NCBI RefSeq assembly: GCF_020497125.1
Contig: NC_059082.1
Coordinates: 64,434,948-64,498,947, forward strand
Direction: 5' to 3'
DNA length: 64,000 nucleotides
Source of the DNA: Mauremys mutica
Taxonomy: Eukaryota; Chordata; Testudines; Geoemydidae
Position 1 is the first letter of the stretch; each line of letters begins with the position of its first letter. A model generated the notes under the pieces. The model was given only the letters and a program-made list of their open reading frames with translations, was not told the origin of the DNA and did no database searches. Of this stretch, positions 42,597-53,600 are shown piece after piece. Made by a program: the position numbers and the translations under genes.

Positions 42597-43850
42597 CTAG
42601 GCGGTGGGGTCGGAGTGAGACGTGGCGGAGTGTAATACCGCTGAGCCGAAGGCTGCGTCGTCTCGAGACTGCTGCACCAACGCGTAATGGGAGGCGAAGG
42701 TGTGGACCAAAGACCAGGTGGCCGCTCGACAGATGTCCTGGATGGGGACATGGGCCAGGAAGGCGGCCGACGAGGCGTGCGCCCTCGTCGAGTGTGCGGT
42801 GAGTCGGCATGGGGGGACGCGAGCAAGCTCGTAGCATGTTCGTATGCATGAAGTCACCCAGGATGAAATCCGCTGCGAGGAGACCGGCTCGCCTTTCATG
42901 CGGTCGGCGATCGCCACAAAGAGCTGGGTCGAACGCCGGAAGGGCTTCGTCCGGTCGATGTAAAAGGCGAGGGCCCTGCGGACGTCCAGGGTGTGAAGCT
43001 GTTGCTCCCGAAGGGAGGCGTGCGGCTTCGGAAAGAAGACCGGGAGGAAGATCTCTTGGTTGAGATGGAAGGCCGACACCACCTTGGGGAGGAAGGCCGG
43101 GTGCGGTTGAAGTTGCACCTTGTCCCCATGGAAGACAGTATACGGGGGACCTGCCGTCAGGGCGCGGAGTTCCGAGACTCGTCTGGCGGATGTAATGGCC
43201 ACGAGGAAGGCCGTCTTCCAGGTGAGATGAAGCAGAGAGCACGTGGCCAGGGGCTCGAAGGGTGGCCTCATCAACTGAGCGAGAACCAGGTTCAGGTCCC
43301 AGGTCGGGGCAGGAGGACGTACCGGCGGGTACAGACGGTCTAGCCCTTTAAGGAAATGGGCCACCATTGGGTTAGAGAAGACAGACCGACCTGCTATGGC
43401 GGGCCGAAAGGCTGACAGAGTCGCCAGGTGCACCTTCAGGGAAGAGATCGCGAGACCTTGACCTTTCAGGTACCAGAGGTAGTCGAGGATGGTCTGGATG
43501 GGGGCCACGAATGGGTTAAGACCTCGTTGGTCGCACCAGAGTGCGAAGCGCTTCCACTTCGCGAGGTAGGTAGAGCGCGTCGAAGGCTTCCTGCTTTCGA
43601 GCAGCACTTGTTGTACCGGCAACGAACAACCTCTTTCTGAGTCGGTCAACCACTCAGGAACCAAGCTGTAAGATGCAGCGACTGCAGGTTCGGGTGACAA
43701 AGCCTGCCGAGGTCCTGAGTGATGAGGTCCGGCCATAACGGGAGGGGAATGGGATCCCGAACTGACAGCTCGAGCAGCAGGGTGTACCAGTGCTGTCTCG
43801 GCCAGGCCGGAGCGACGAGTATTACGCGGGCCCTGTCCCTCCGAAGCTTG
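42597..43850 (-). CDS. DIRS copy 2 tyrosine recombinase (YR), intact
   Basis: About 415 residues at the 3' end of a frame open from 45485 to 42597. Core-binding part RSTYLAKWKRFALWCDQRGL and SSLKVHLATLSAF; catalytic Arg in AITSARRVSELRAL; LTAHSTRAHASSAA (HxxR); FASHYALVQQ (Tyr). Its 5' part overlaps the end of the RT-RNase H ORF by about 200 bases; the exact start is unknown. It would insert the circular DNA without a target duplication. Confidence 0.87.
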   Translation of the reverse strand, partial: QASEGQGPRNTRRSGLAETALVHPAARAVSSGSHSPPVMAGPHHSGPRQALSPEPAVAASYSLVPEWLTDSERGCSLPVQQVLLESRKPSTRSTYLAKWKRFALWCDQRGLNPFVAPIQTILDYLWYLKGQGLAISSLKVHLATLSAFRPAIAGRSVFSNPMVAHFLKGLDRLYPPVRPPAPTWDLNLVLAQLMRPPFEPLATCSLLHLTWKTAFLVAITSARRVSELRALTAGPPYTVFHGDKVQLQPHPAFLPKVVSAFHLNQEIFLPVFFPKPHASLREQQLHTLDVRRALAFYIDRTKPFRRSTQLFVAIADRMKGEPVSSQRISSWVTSCIRTCYELARVPPCRLTAHSTRAHASSAAFLAHVPIQDICRAATWSLVHTFASHYALVQQSRDDAAFGSAVLHSATSHSDPTA

Positions 43851-45784
43851 AGTAACACTCGGTGGACGAGCGGAAACGGAGGGAAAGCGTAGAGGAGGGG
43901 ATCTGTCCATGGTAGGAGGAACGCATCCGAGAGGGAGCCCGGAGCCTGACCCTGGTAGGAGCAGAACCTGTGGCATTTCCTGTTGGCCCGGGAGGCAAAT
44001 AGGTCTATCTGGGGAAACCCCCACCTCTGGAAGATTGTGTAAGCCACATCTGGGCGAAGGGACCACTCGTGGGAGGCGAAGGACCTGCTCAGATGGTCGG
44101 CCAACATGTTCTGCACCCCTGGCAGAAAAAACGCTTCGAGGCGAATCGAGTGGGTCACGCAAAGATCCCAGAGGAGCATCGCCTCCTTGCAAAGCAGGGA
44201 GGATCGGGCTCCGCCCTGCTTGTTGACATAGAACATTGCTGTGGTGTTGTCCGTGTACACCGCTACACAGCGGTCCTGGAGGTGGGTCCGAAAGGCGAGG
44301 CACGCCAGACAGATCGCTCTCAACTCCCGGACGTTGATGTGGAGGGAGAGCTCCTGGGCTGACCAGAGACCCTGGGTGTGCAGGTCTCCTATGTGAGCCC
44401 CCCATCCAAGCGCCGAGGCGTCTGTGGTCAGGGTGACCGACGGGCGAGGAGGGCGGAATGGGACCCCCGCGCAGACCACTTCCGGATCTAGCCACCAAGC
44501 AAGCGTCTGGAGAGTGGGCTTCGCCACCGTCACCACCATGTCTATGGGGTCGCGATGGGGGCGGTACACCGATGCCAGCCACATTTGGAAGGGACGAAGT
44601 CGCAGCCTTGCGTGTGCGGTCACAAACATGCACAATGCCATGTGACCCAGCAGGCGCAGGCAGGATCGCACCGTTGTTGTAGGGAAGGCCTGCAGTGTTC
44701 GTATGAAGGAGACCATCGTCTCGTGCCGAGGACGAGGTAGGCAGGCTCTGGCCAAAGTGGAGTCGAGGACCGCTCCTATGAACTCCACCCTTTGTGCTGG
44801 AACTAAGCTGGACTTTTCCGCGTTGATAAGCAGGCCTAGAGACCGGAACAGGTGCAGTATCTCGGTCACCTGAGCCGCTACCAGCTGTTGGGAGCGACCG
44901 CGAATCAGCCAGTCGTCGAGATACGGGTACACGTGAATTCGACGACGGCGGAGGGCTGCGGCCACGACCGCCATACACTTGGTGAACACCCTCGGTGCGG
45001 TGGAGAGGCCGAAGGGTAGTACCGCAAACTGGTAATGAGCTTCGTTGACCACGAAGCGCAGGTAGCGTCTGTGGGGGGGGTAAATTGCCACATGAAAGTA
45101 TGCATCCTTCATGTCGAGGGCGGCAAACCAGTCTCCCGAATCCAGGGAAGGAATAATGGTCCCCAAGGTCACCATACGGAACTTGAGCTTGCACAGGTGT
45201 CTGTTGAGCTCTCGGAGGTCTAAGATGGGACGAAGGCCTCCTTTCGCCTTGGGGATTAGAAAGTACCTGGAGTAGAATCCCCTGCCCCGCCTGCTGCGAG
45301 GCACCTCCTCGATAGCACCCACGCTCAACAGAGTCTCGACCTCCTGCAGGAGGACTTGCTCGTGAGAGGGGTCCCTGAAGAGGGACGGGGAAGGTGGGTG
45401 GGAGGGAGGGGGCGAAATAAACTGCAGGCGGTAGCCGTGCTGGACGGTGTTGAGGACCCAGCTGTCCGACGTTATAGAACGCCACACCTGGAGGAATCGG
45501 GAAAGGCGACTTGAAAACAATAGGGATGGATCCAGTGGGGAGAGTGGTGGGCCGTCCTCGGGCGTCCCATCAAAAGGCCGGTTTTGGGCCTTGAGGAGCC
45601 TTGGAGGAGTTCTGGGCCTGGTTACGCCGACCCCCCGATGGCCTGCGGCGGAAAGGGGCCGTTCGGTGATTATTAAATGGCCGGGACCTGGCCTGGGTGA
45701 AGGGCCGGTAGGGCTGTTGCCGGAACGATCGTCTTTGGGTAGCCGGGGTGTGCATTCCCAAAGTCCGAATAGCAACCCTCCCAT
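43646..45784 (-). CDS. DIRS copy 2 RT-RNase H, intact (712 aa)
   Basis: One uninterrupted frame, overlapping the end of gag by about 215 bases. RT: RGRGFYSRYFLIPKAKGGLR, LDLRELNRHLCKLKFRMVTL, LDMKDAYFHVAIYP, AVLPFGLSTAPRVFTKCM and the active site VYPYLDDWL. RNase H: TTDASALGWGAH, INVRELRAI, VYTDNTTAMFYV and MLADHLSRSF supply the acidic residues. C-terminal block DLFASRANRKCHRF, LYAFPPFPLVHRVL, VILVAPAWPRQHWY is the conserved DIRS segment sometimes described as a methyltransferase-like domain; I see no clear methyltransferase motif. It copies element RNA into DNA. Confidence 0.92.
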   Translation of the reverse strand: MGGLLFGLWECTPRLPKDDRSGNSPTGPSPRPGPGHLIITERPLSAAGHRGVGVTRPRTPPRLLKAQNRPFDGTPEDGPPLSPLDPSLLFSSRLSRFLQVWRSITSDSWVLNTVQHGYRLQFISPPPSHPPSPSLFRDPSHEQVLLQEVETLLSVGAIEEVPRSRRGRGFYSRYFLIPKAKGGLRPILDLRELNRHLCKLKFRMVTLGTIIPSLDSGDWFAALDMKDAYFHVAIYPPHRRYLRFVVNEAHYQFAVLPFGLSTAPRVFTKCMAVVAAALRRRRIHVYPYLDDWLIRGRSQQLVAAQVTEILHLFRSLGLLINAEKSSLVPAQRVEFIGAVLDSTLARACLPRPRHETMVSFIRTLQAFPTTTVRSCLRLLGHMALCMFVTAHARLRLRPFQMWLASVYRPHRDPIDMVVTVAKPTLQTLAWWLDPEVVCAGVPFRPPRPSVTLTTDASALGWGAHIGDLHTQGLWSAQELSLHINVRELRAICLACLAFRTHLQDRCVAVYTDNTTAMFYVNKQGGARSSLLCKEAMLLWDLCVTHSIRLEAFFLPGVQNMLADHLSRSFASHEWSLRPDVAYTIFQRWGFPQIDLFASRANRKCHRFCSYQGQAPGSLSDAFLLPWTDPLLYAFPPFPLVHRVLLKLRRDRARVILVAPAWPRQHWYTLLLELSVRDPIPLPLWPDLITQDLGRLCHPNLQSLHLTAWFLSG

Positions 45785-48064
45785 CCTTCAGGGTCTGGAT
45801 TCTCGTGTCCGTCTTCTCAGAGAAGAGACCCTGAGTTTCAAAGGGGAGGTCCTGGAGGGTGTATTGTACCTCCGGCGGCAAGGTGGAGGATTGCAGCCAC
45901 GCAATACGCCGCATTGTTATCCCGGAAGCCATGGTTCTGGCTCCCGAGTCCACGGAGTCCACAGCCGCTCGAATCAAGGTCCGGGAGGCTGTCTTGCCCT
46001 CATCCAGGAGCGCCGAGAATTCCCGGCGAGAGTCTTGCGGGGTGAGCTCTGCAAATTTACCCAGGCACCCCAAGATGTTGAAAGTGTACCGGGAAAGGAG
46101 GGCCATTTGGTTTGCAATGCGGAGCTGAAGGCCTCCCGCTGAATAGATTTTTCGCCCCAAGAGGTCCATGCGCCGCGACTCCTTGGACTTTGGCGCAGCG
46201 GCCGGCTGTCCGTGCCTTTCCCGGTCATTCACGGACTGGACAACCAGAGAGTCCGGGGCTGGGTGCACATATAAGTATTCGTACCCCTTGAGTGGAACGG
46301 AATATTTTCTCTCCACCCCTCGCGCCGTGGGGGGAACGGAGGAAGGCGACTGCCAAATGGTAGCATTATTCCGCTGGATTGTGCGGATGAATGGCAGTGC
46401 TACTCTCACGGGGCCCTCCGCTCCCACGACGTCGGTAACTGGGTCATCGACCTCTTGGACCTCCTCAATGGGCAGGTTAATGGCCTTAGCTACCCGTCGT
46501 AGAAGGTCCTGATGCGCTTTCAGGTCAATAGGCGGGGGTTCGGATGGTGATGCCCCCGCCACCGCCTCGTCAGGTGATGAGGACGAGGATTGGCCTGGCA
46601 GCACCTCCTCAGGCATTTGCTCTGCCCCTGGGCGATCAGCCGTCAGTGTCTCCTGCCCCAATGGCGGGCCTCGAGGGGAGGTGGTCTGTCCCGTTGGGGA
46701 CGGAGGGGGCCTGCTGATAGTGGCCTCCGGCACGGAACGCGCCGCACTCGCCTGTCTCGGTGGAAGGGGGGGCCCTTGCTCATGTTGGGCCCAGGGTACC
46801 CAAAATCCCCACTGCTGGGGTCCATGGTCCCGTGGGAGAGACTCTGCCCTGAAGTCTACCACACTGCCCTCAGCGGAAGCAATGGAGGGTTCCCGCGAAG
46901 GCCAGGGAGGAGCCGTGGCGGTCCCCGAGCGGACGGCCGACGCAGGCGTCACGTGTCTCGTCGGTGCCGAAGGTCGGTGCCGGTCATGAGACGTCAGCGG
47001 GGAGCGGGACCTGCGTGAGGCGCGGTACCGGGAGCTCGACCGACGGCGCCGGGAGCTCGACCGACAGTGCCGGGAAGTCGACCGACAGTGCCGGGAAGTC
47101 GACCGGCGACGCCTGGAGCTTGATCTTGAGCGTGAACGGCGTCGTCGGGAGCGGCTCCGGGAGTCACGGTGCCGAGAGCGATACTTGGAACCGGACCTGC
47201 TGCGGTGCCGGTGACTCGGTGACCGGGACCGTCGCCAGGAGTGCGACCGGCCCCGCGATTGAGAGCGGTGCCGGGACTGCGACCGGTGTCGAGACGGGGA
47301 GCGGCGTCGCGATGTAGACCGCCTTCCAGACCGGGACCGGTGTGGCGGCGACCGCCTCTGAGAGTGGGACCGGGATCGAGACCGAATCCTAGAGCGCCGA
47401 CCGTCTCGCTCAGCCGGGGAAGGAGGCCGCATCATCAGCGGTTTGCCTATTGACTTAGGCGCCCGCACCGGCGGTGCCGGGGGCCGGAGGCTCTGAGCTT
47501 CCGTGAGCTCAATCAGCTCCCTCGTCGTCGCAAACGCCTCCGGCGTGGACGGGATCCGCAGCTCCTCCTCGGTGGGTACCGGGGAGCTGGGGGGTGCCGG
47601 ACTCGACGGCCCTTGCGGCGCCGGAGTCGACGGCACGGTGCACTGTTTGCGCACTGCCTCAGCCTGAACCGTTTTCGGCGGCGGCGGCTGGGCTAACGGC
47701 TTCTGTGGCTGCTTTGCCGAGGCCGTCTTCGGCGCCTTATGCTTCCTTCCGGGGGAGAGGGAGCGGTGCTGGGACTTCGGTGCCGGGTGCCGAGGACCCT
47801 CCACGGCACCGGAGCGGCTCGGTGCTGCCGGTGCGCTGCTCGCCGAGGAAGGCTTCGGCGCCGGTGGAGTTGGCGCCGGAGGCTGGAGCGAAGCCTCCAT
47901 CAGCAGCTGCTTCAGGCGAGAGTCCCGCTCCTTCCTCATTCGGGGTTTGAAGGCCACGCAGATCGGGCCTTCCCGAGGCAGCGGAGGCAGGAGTCGTGCG
48001 GGTCACTCACCGGCATGGGCCGCTGGCAAGCCGCGCAGGGCTTGAATCCCGGTGCCCCGGGCAT
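45570..48064 (-). pseudogene. DIRS copy 2 gag-like ORF1, 19-base deletion near the start
   Basis: ATG 48064 begins the same Cys/His cluster as copy 1 (CAACQRPMPVSDPHDSCLRC). Then 19 bases are missing around 47962-47975 compared with copy 1, removing the CSIC half of the cluster and shifting the frame. The remaining 795-codon frame, open from 47957 to 45570, is intact: Lys/Arg helix, Pro/Ala linker, an Arg/Ser-dipeptide domain (about 46,980-47,420), acidic linker, and the conserved C-terminal half (RRMDLLGRKIYSAGG). A shorter protein from ATG 47957 lacking the zinc cluster is possible. Confidence 0.87.
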
Positions 48065-48260
48065 AAGCCCGCACCGGGAGCGGAAGAAGAGGGCTAACCC
48101 CTCTAATTCCCTACGAACTACACTATACAACTATATATACACAACTAGAACAATTAACTTAACTAACTACTAACAACTATGTACACTATAACTATGGAGA
48201 ACGCTAGGGCTGTGGAGGTAAGGGAGCACTCCACTGTTCCTACTGGCCGTCACAGGCGGT

Positions 48261-48411
48261 AAGAAGGAACTGAGGAGAGGACGGGCCGGCTGGGGTATAT
48301 ATCCAGCGCCATACCGGCGCCACTCCAGGGGGCGCCCAGCCTGCCCGCCGGAGTTGCTAGGGTAAAAAATGTTCCGGAGAAGCCGTGCACGCGCGGCGCG
48401 CACACCTAAAT
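48261..48411. repeat. DIRS copy 2 right inverted terminal repeat
   Basis: 151 bases, inverted match of 42293-42443, followed by a 30-base right arm to 48441 ending gaagaag. Confidence 0.87.
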
Positions 48412-48849
48412 GGAATGCATAGGAGCAATCACTTGAAGAAGAATAGTCTGCAGCTGATCTAACCAACATGTATTATATCCTGTGGGGAGGAGCCAGAGCC
48501 AGAGGCCAGAGAAGAACATGGGGAGGGGACAGGGAGGAGAGGGGTGCAGCTCCAGAGAGGTTGGGAAATGAGAACAGGTGGTAGGCAAGCCTTGGAGTGG
48601 TTATTTGAGAAACAGCTATATGCAAATTTAGGCATTGCCCAAAGAGAGTAGTGGGAAGGTGGTGTGGGCAACTTTTTTTCCTTTTTGTTCTTTACTAGTG
48701 TTAGATGAAATCCTATGGGTGAGAGTAACTGCAAAAAGCAGTGAAGAGTTTGTATATTTCAGGAGCTGTAGGGTTGGCAGAGTAAAGGTATATGTGTGCA
48801 AAGGATTGGCACCACCAAGCAACCTAAACTCTGCATTAACAGGTTTGGT

Positions 48850-49385
48850 TTGTTTTTTTAACGATTGAATTGGAATACTGAATCCCATTCTGGTGTCCAC
48901 ACTTGAAAAAGAACAATCAAAAATTTGAAAGGGTTTAGAAAAGAGGTACAAGAATGATTTGAGGTCTGAGAAAACATGCCTTGTAGTGAGAGATTTATGA
49001 AAGTAAATCTGGTCTATTCAAGAAAAGGTTAGCGGGATGACTTGATCAGCCTACAAGTACCTGTGTGTGGGGGGGAGATTTCTGATACTAGTTTTTTCTG
49101 CAAGATTAAAGAGCAATCATAGTGTGCTCGAGTGTTGAAAGCTGAAGCTAGACAAATTCAGGCTAGAAATAAGTTGCACATTTTTAACAGTGAAGCTAAT
49201 TAACCACTGGAACAACTTACCTAGGGACCAGGAGGATTCACTACCACTTGAAGTCTTTCTAAAAGGTATGTTATAGCTCAAACAGAAGGTCTGAGTTTGA
49301 TGCAGACATCACTAAGTGAAGTCTATTATGGAGGTGGTCAGATTAGATGGTTGTAATGGACCCTTCTGCCTTAAAAAAAATATGA
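48850..49385 (+). mobile_element. CR1 LINE 3' part, old
   Basis: Runs from ccattctggtgtccacacttg through gggtttagaaaagaggtacaagaatgatt, ggttagcgggatgacttgatcagcc, gaagctagacaaattcaggctagaaataa and taattaaccactggaacaactta to ggtggtcagattagatggttgtaatggacccttctgcc. Standard CR1 3' order, with indels. The stretches 48442-48849 and 49386-49850 hold nothing else I can support. Confidence 0.8.
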
Positions 49386-49899
49386 ATCTGGAACTGCTTT
49401 TTCTGTTTGGAACATGTTGTTCACCTGTTGCCTATTGTCTAAACCCTAGATTGCTAGCTCTCTGGGGAAGGGACTCTCTTTGCACTCTTGCCTTGTAGAG
49501 TGCGGAGTATAAATGGGTTCTAATCTCCGTTTGTGGACTTTAGGCACTGCCACAATAGAAATAATACAAGAATAGACTCGGTTCCTTAAAATCCCTATTG
49601 TCCCTCAGCCCCAAATCCTTTTGGTGGCTGGAGAGTGAGTGAGGATAAGTAGGAGCCTATAGCAGAGTATCTGACTGCACACAGAATTGATGCATATAGA
49701 GGTTTTAACATTTGTCCCTTACATTTTGTGATACTGATAAGGTTTTATGCTCTTGTCTTGGGGGCGTTACTTTGAGCATTTGTGGACTTCTGACAGTGAT
49801 GATGAATAGTAAGGCTCCAGAAACAACACCAAGCTACACTACAGCTGCAAGAGCGGACTGTCCCTCAGGAGCAGGGCACTAGGAGCCGGCGGTCTGGCC

Positions 49900-50660
49900 A
49901 TGGAGCTCAGGCTCAGTTCTCTTGCTACCCAAGTGACTGGTGCCAGCACAAGTCTCTTCCGTGGATCTCGCAGCAGCAGGCGCCCCGCCCCAAGGGCGAG
50001 CTGGGCACCGAGGCATGGCCTCCCGCGCTGCACCCTGGGCACGTGAAGAACAGGGGGCAGACTGAGGGCAACCCTTTATAGGCAGCAGATGCTGTTCCCA
50101 CCCACCCGCCGCTCCCTGTGCGCTGCAGGGGCCGCGAGCCAGGCACGCAGGCTGAGCGCCCGGGAGACAGAAGCGCAGCGACCCACCACCGGCTGCCGGC
50201 CACCCGCGCGTCTCCAGTCCGCTGCGCTCCTCATGGGACCCCGGCGCCTGGCGTTCTGGCTGCTCCTGCTCCTGCTCCCGCCGGGTGAGTGGAGAAACTG
50301 CGCCCGCGGACCCGTGCTGCGGGGCTGCCACTTAACTGCCCCGAACCCAGGGGGAGCTGCCCTGGGCCCGCTGGTCTGAACCACGGTAGAGTTCGACAGA
50401 AGCTGGGAAGGAAGGAAGGAGGGACCCGCCCGGAGCGGAGAGAGGGGAGCCAGTGAAGAGTTCAGGGGGAGAGGGAGAGAGGAATCACTTCGGTCTCGTT
50501 ACAGTTCTACAGGCTCCTGTAGGCATCGCCCCAGAGCGGGGACCGGGGCTGTAGGCTCTGTGATTGAACACAGAGCCTGGGCTGGACGGGTTCCTGCGTC
50601 CTCGGGGGGTGGCGCTGTTCTAAGCGCTTGACACTTGCCAATATTAGTCTGGGCGAGGAT
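49900..50660. promoter_or_regulatory. GC/CpG-rich promoter region of PLA2G10
   Basis: A locally CpG-dense region in an AT-rich setting, containing exon 1. A TATA-like element (cctttatagg, near 50073-50082) lies about 155 bases before the ATG. Transcription start near 50105 is an inference. Confidence 0.5.
50233..50284 (+). CDS. PLA2G10: PLA2G10 exon 1 (signal peptide)
   Basis: ATG 50233 followed by a Leu-rich signal peptide, ending in phase 1 at ccgg/gtgagt. The start is the only ATG giving a signal peptide joined in phase to exon 2. Confidence 0.82.
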
Positions 50661-53600
50661 GAGCCGCCTTTTGGGGGTAGGAAAGGGGTGAGGGTAAAGC
50701 ACGATAATGTGTTCTCTCGAAAAGAAATAACTAGTTCAAGGAGTTGTAGAAAGTAGTTGGGTAACGTAGAACTCAGCCAAATGAGAAATGGATAGTCCAA
50801 GCCGTAACTAAAAACTTCTACAACTTCAGAGAGAAGATTTGTAATTTGGACACGTTACAGTTGACACTCCCAGCTTTTCAGTTTCTTGACTTCTGGGTGG
50901 TTAATTGTAACCGTAATGTTGCAAATATAAAGTAGGGTGTGGGTTTTCTTGTTTGTTTTTTGTTTTAGTGAAAGAAATACAAAAGACTGTAAAAAGCATC
51001 AGTGCTATATGCAAAAGATTTAAATAACACAATACTTTAAACTAAAGATGGCAGATCCCAACAATATATATAGCGCAAGCCTACGCAGTTATGCATAGCT
51101 TATATGGAGTGTATATAAAACTATTAAAAATATTAAGATTGCAAAGTCAAAACACTCAAAGATTAGGAAATGCCAGAATCAAGACCGCTTGTAGGACATT
51201 AAGGCAGCCCTCTTATGTGGGCACATTATGATATAGTCTTTAATCACATACTATTTGTCCAGAGGGAGCAGTAGTCACTTAGTGAACAGTTATTCAATAT
51301 TTTTTTCTCCTTAGTGCTCAATTTACTGCACATTATTCAAACCCTGCTCCATTAATTCCATGTTCACTTTTATCCTGGGGTTTTCTGTGGTACGCTTTAG
51401 TATAGCATGAGTGTTTTACAAACATTAATGATTTTATTTTCCACAAACACCTCATGAGGTTGGTGTGTGTGTGTGTCTTATCCCAGTTTTACAGATGGGG
51501 AACTGAGGGAGAGAGAGGGGAGTCCAAAGTATCAATGGGTTTGTATGCCACACTTAAGACATCTAGGACCTGATCTTCCTAAATACTTAGCATTATATAG
51601 CATTTCAGTTGTTCAAAGCACAGCTCTCATTAACTTCAATTGCAACTGAGTGCTCAGCACTTCTGCAAAGCAGACCAAGTTAGGCACCCACAAAATATAG
51701 AACACAGTTAATTACAACCTATGAGAAGTTTAGTTTGAGTGACTTTCCTGCCCTAGGAACTCCGTGGCAGAAGGAGGCATAGAATTCAATTCTCCGGGGA
51801 AACATTTAACTACCTTAACCCAGGAGATAGTCCTTTCTCTTCCGGCAATCCCCTGCCTGCTTCATTTGTTGCAGAAATTGGAAGGTGTGTAGTGAATCAA
51901 GGATCATACAGACAGTCTCCTCCATTATAGTGTGACTCTACATTAGAGACTTCAGCCTGTGCCCTGAATGAGGCAGGGGTCCTGTGGAAAAGAGTCTAAG
52001 CCCTGGTCTACACACAGCCCCTGGTTCGAACTAGGGTACGCGAATTCAGCTACGTGAATAACGTAGCTGAATTCGAACTACCCTAGTTCGAATGACTTAC
52101 CGTCCAGACGCCGCGGAAGCGAACTCCGCGGCTCCAAGGTCGACGCCGGCAACTCCTGCTGCCGCGGTGGAGTACCGGAGTCGACCGCGGCACTTCCGGA
52201 GTTCGAACTATCGCGTCTAAATCAGACGCGATAGTTCGAACTCCGAGAAGTCGAACTCGCCGCGTCGACCCGGCGGGTAAGTGTAGATGTGGCCTAAGTA
52301 TGTGATCACATACTATCATAATGCAAATGCACAATAGGACTCAAGGAAGGTTCTAGTAGGCTCCTTGTCCCAATATCCTCCCCCCACCCCAAACACACAC
52401 ACATCCAGTCTCAAGTCTGTCTCTTGTCCCCTGTGCATGTAAGTCAGATGGCTTCCTTCTTTATGCTGCCTGGGCTTCTGCAGAGGGGGCATTGAGAACA
52501 TAGGAGACACAGGCTCTCTCCTCTCAGTTCTGGTGCTAGTCACCCAGCCAAGCCCACTCATGAGCAACAATTACAGAGAAGGTTCAGCTTCTCCAGAAGC
52601 CTCAGGCTGGAGTAGCATGCTCAGTCACTCGGTAGAGACAGCACATGCACAATCTGGTCAGTACTAGGTGGTGTGAAGCTAAACCATGCATTGAATCTTG
52701 GGGAAAAAAATTGGACTGATGGTGTATGAAGTCTCTACTAGGCATATACTTCTGAAAACTCTGTTTGTATATAACTTGGCCAATTCAGACAGATTTTCAT
52801 AGGGAAGTAAAAAGGCATATCCCTGACAAAGGGCCCCCCTTACCAAATTACTAATCCCTGCTCTAAAATGAGGGGGGTTGAGATTTTCAGAGAAAAGTTA
52901 ATCAATTTTTTAAAAAAACATCGCAAAACAACATTTTCCTGTAGCCTTGATCTCTGAAGTGGCTGAACTGTTGTGGCTCAAATGTTTAAAACAAAACTGT
53001 GAGTGACACCCCTATATGGAAAATTTTAGTCCAAAGGGTTAAAATTTCACAAAAGTTGTAAGCAACTGAAGACAGGGTCTTATAATGGGAATGGTCAAGC
53101 AGTCTTAAGAATAGGCAGTGTTATGGGCTCCTGTACACTTCTTTAGTTATGCATCATAATTTTATAAAGTTACGCACCTTAGACCTCAGTGTAGATAAAA
53201 GTTATTTCCTGTATAAAATGCTGATGAAGGCTTCTGGTTCAATGGGTGAACTCTACTGCCACTTCCTCCTCCTCAGCCTGAGGGCACAGACCGTCTGCAG
53301 CAGCACCCTCTGCTCCAGCACAACCCTAATCACAGCATAGGGTGGGGGAGGAGGTAAGGAGGGGGGACCAGCTTCACTCTGTAGCAGCAATTCACAGCCC
53401 TTGGGCTGGCTCCCTGATCTGGGTATTGCAGCTTGGCACACTGGATTGCAGCACTACTCAGGTTTGGAAGTTTTGTAGCATATTAGTAAATCAAATAAAT
53501 GAATTATCTTGTATACAGGATAAGTAAAAGCCAAGTTAGGTAGGTTAAATCTTATAATTACAGTCCTGGTAAATTGGAGATTAGTTCCAGCATTCTAGCT

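Larger units (their letters stand above)
42231..48441 (-). mobile_element. DIRS retrotransposon, copy 2 (6.2 kb)
   Basis: Same family and orientation as copy 1, with the same end structure: left arm 42231-42292, inverted repeats 42293-42443 and 48261-48411, right arm 48412-48441, internal complementary region 42481-42582. RT-RNase H and recombinase frames are uninterrupted. The gag gene has a 19-base deletion in its zinc cluster. Only 54 bases separate it from the retrovirus. Confidence 0.93.

Noticed and set aside
43646..44050. Methyltransferase domain at the end of the DIRS RT-RNase H protein
   Set aside because: The conserved DLFASR / YAFPPF block is a DIRS hallmark, but I could not see an N6-adenine methyltransferase motif, so no enzymatic call was made.
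49839..50384. Several frames around the PLA2G10 promoter
   Set aside because: CpG-rich composition gives long open frames on both strands; only the signal-peptide frame joins exon 2 in phase.
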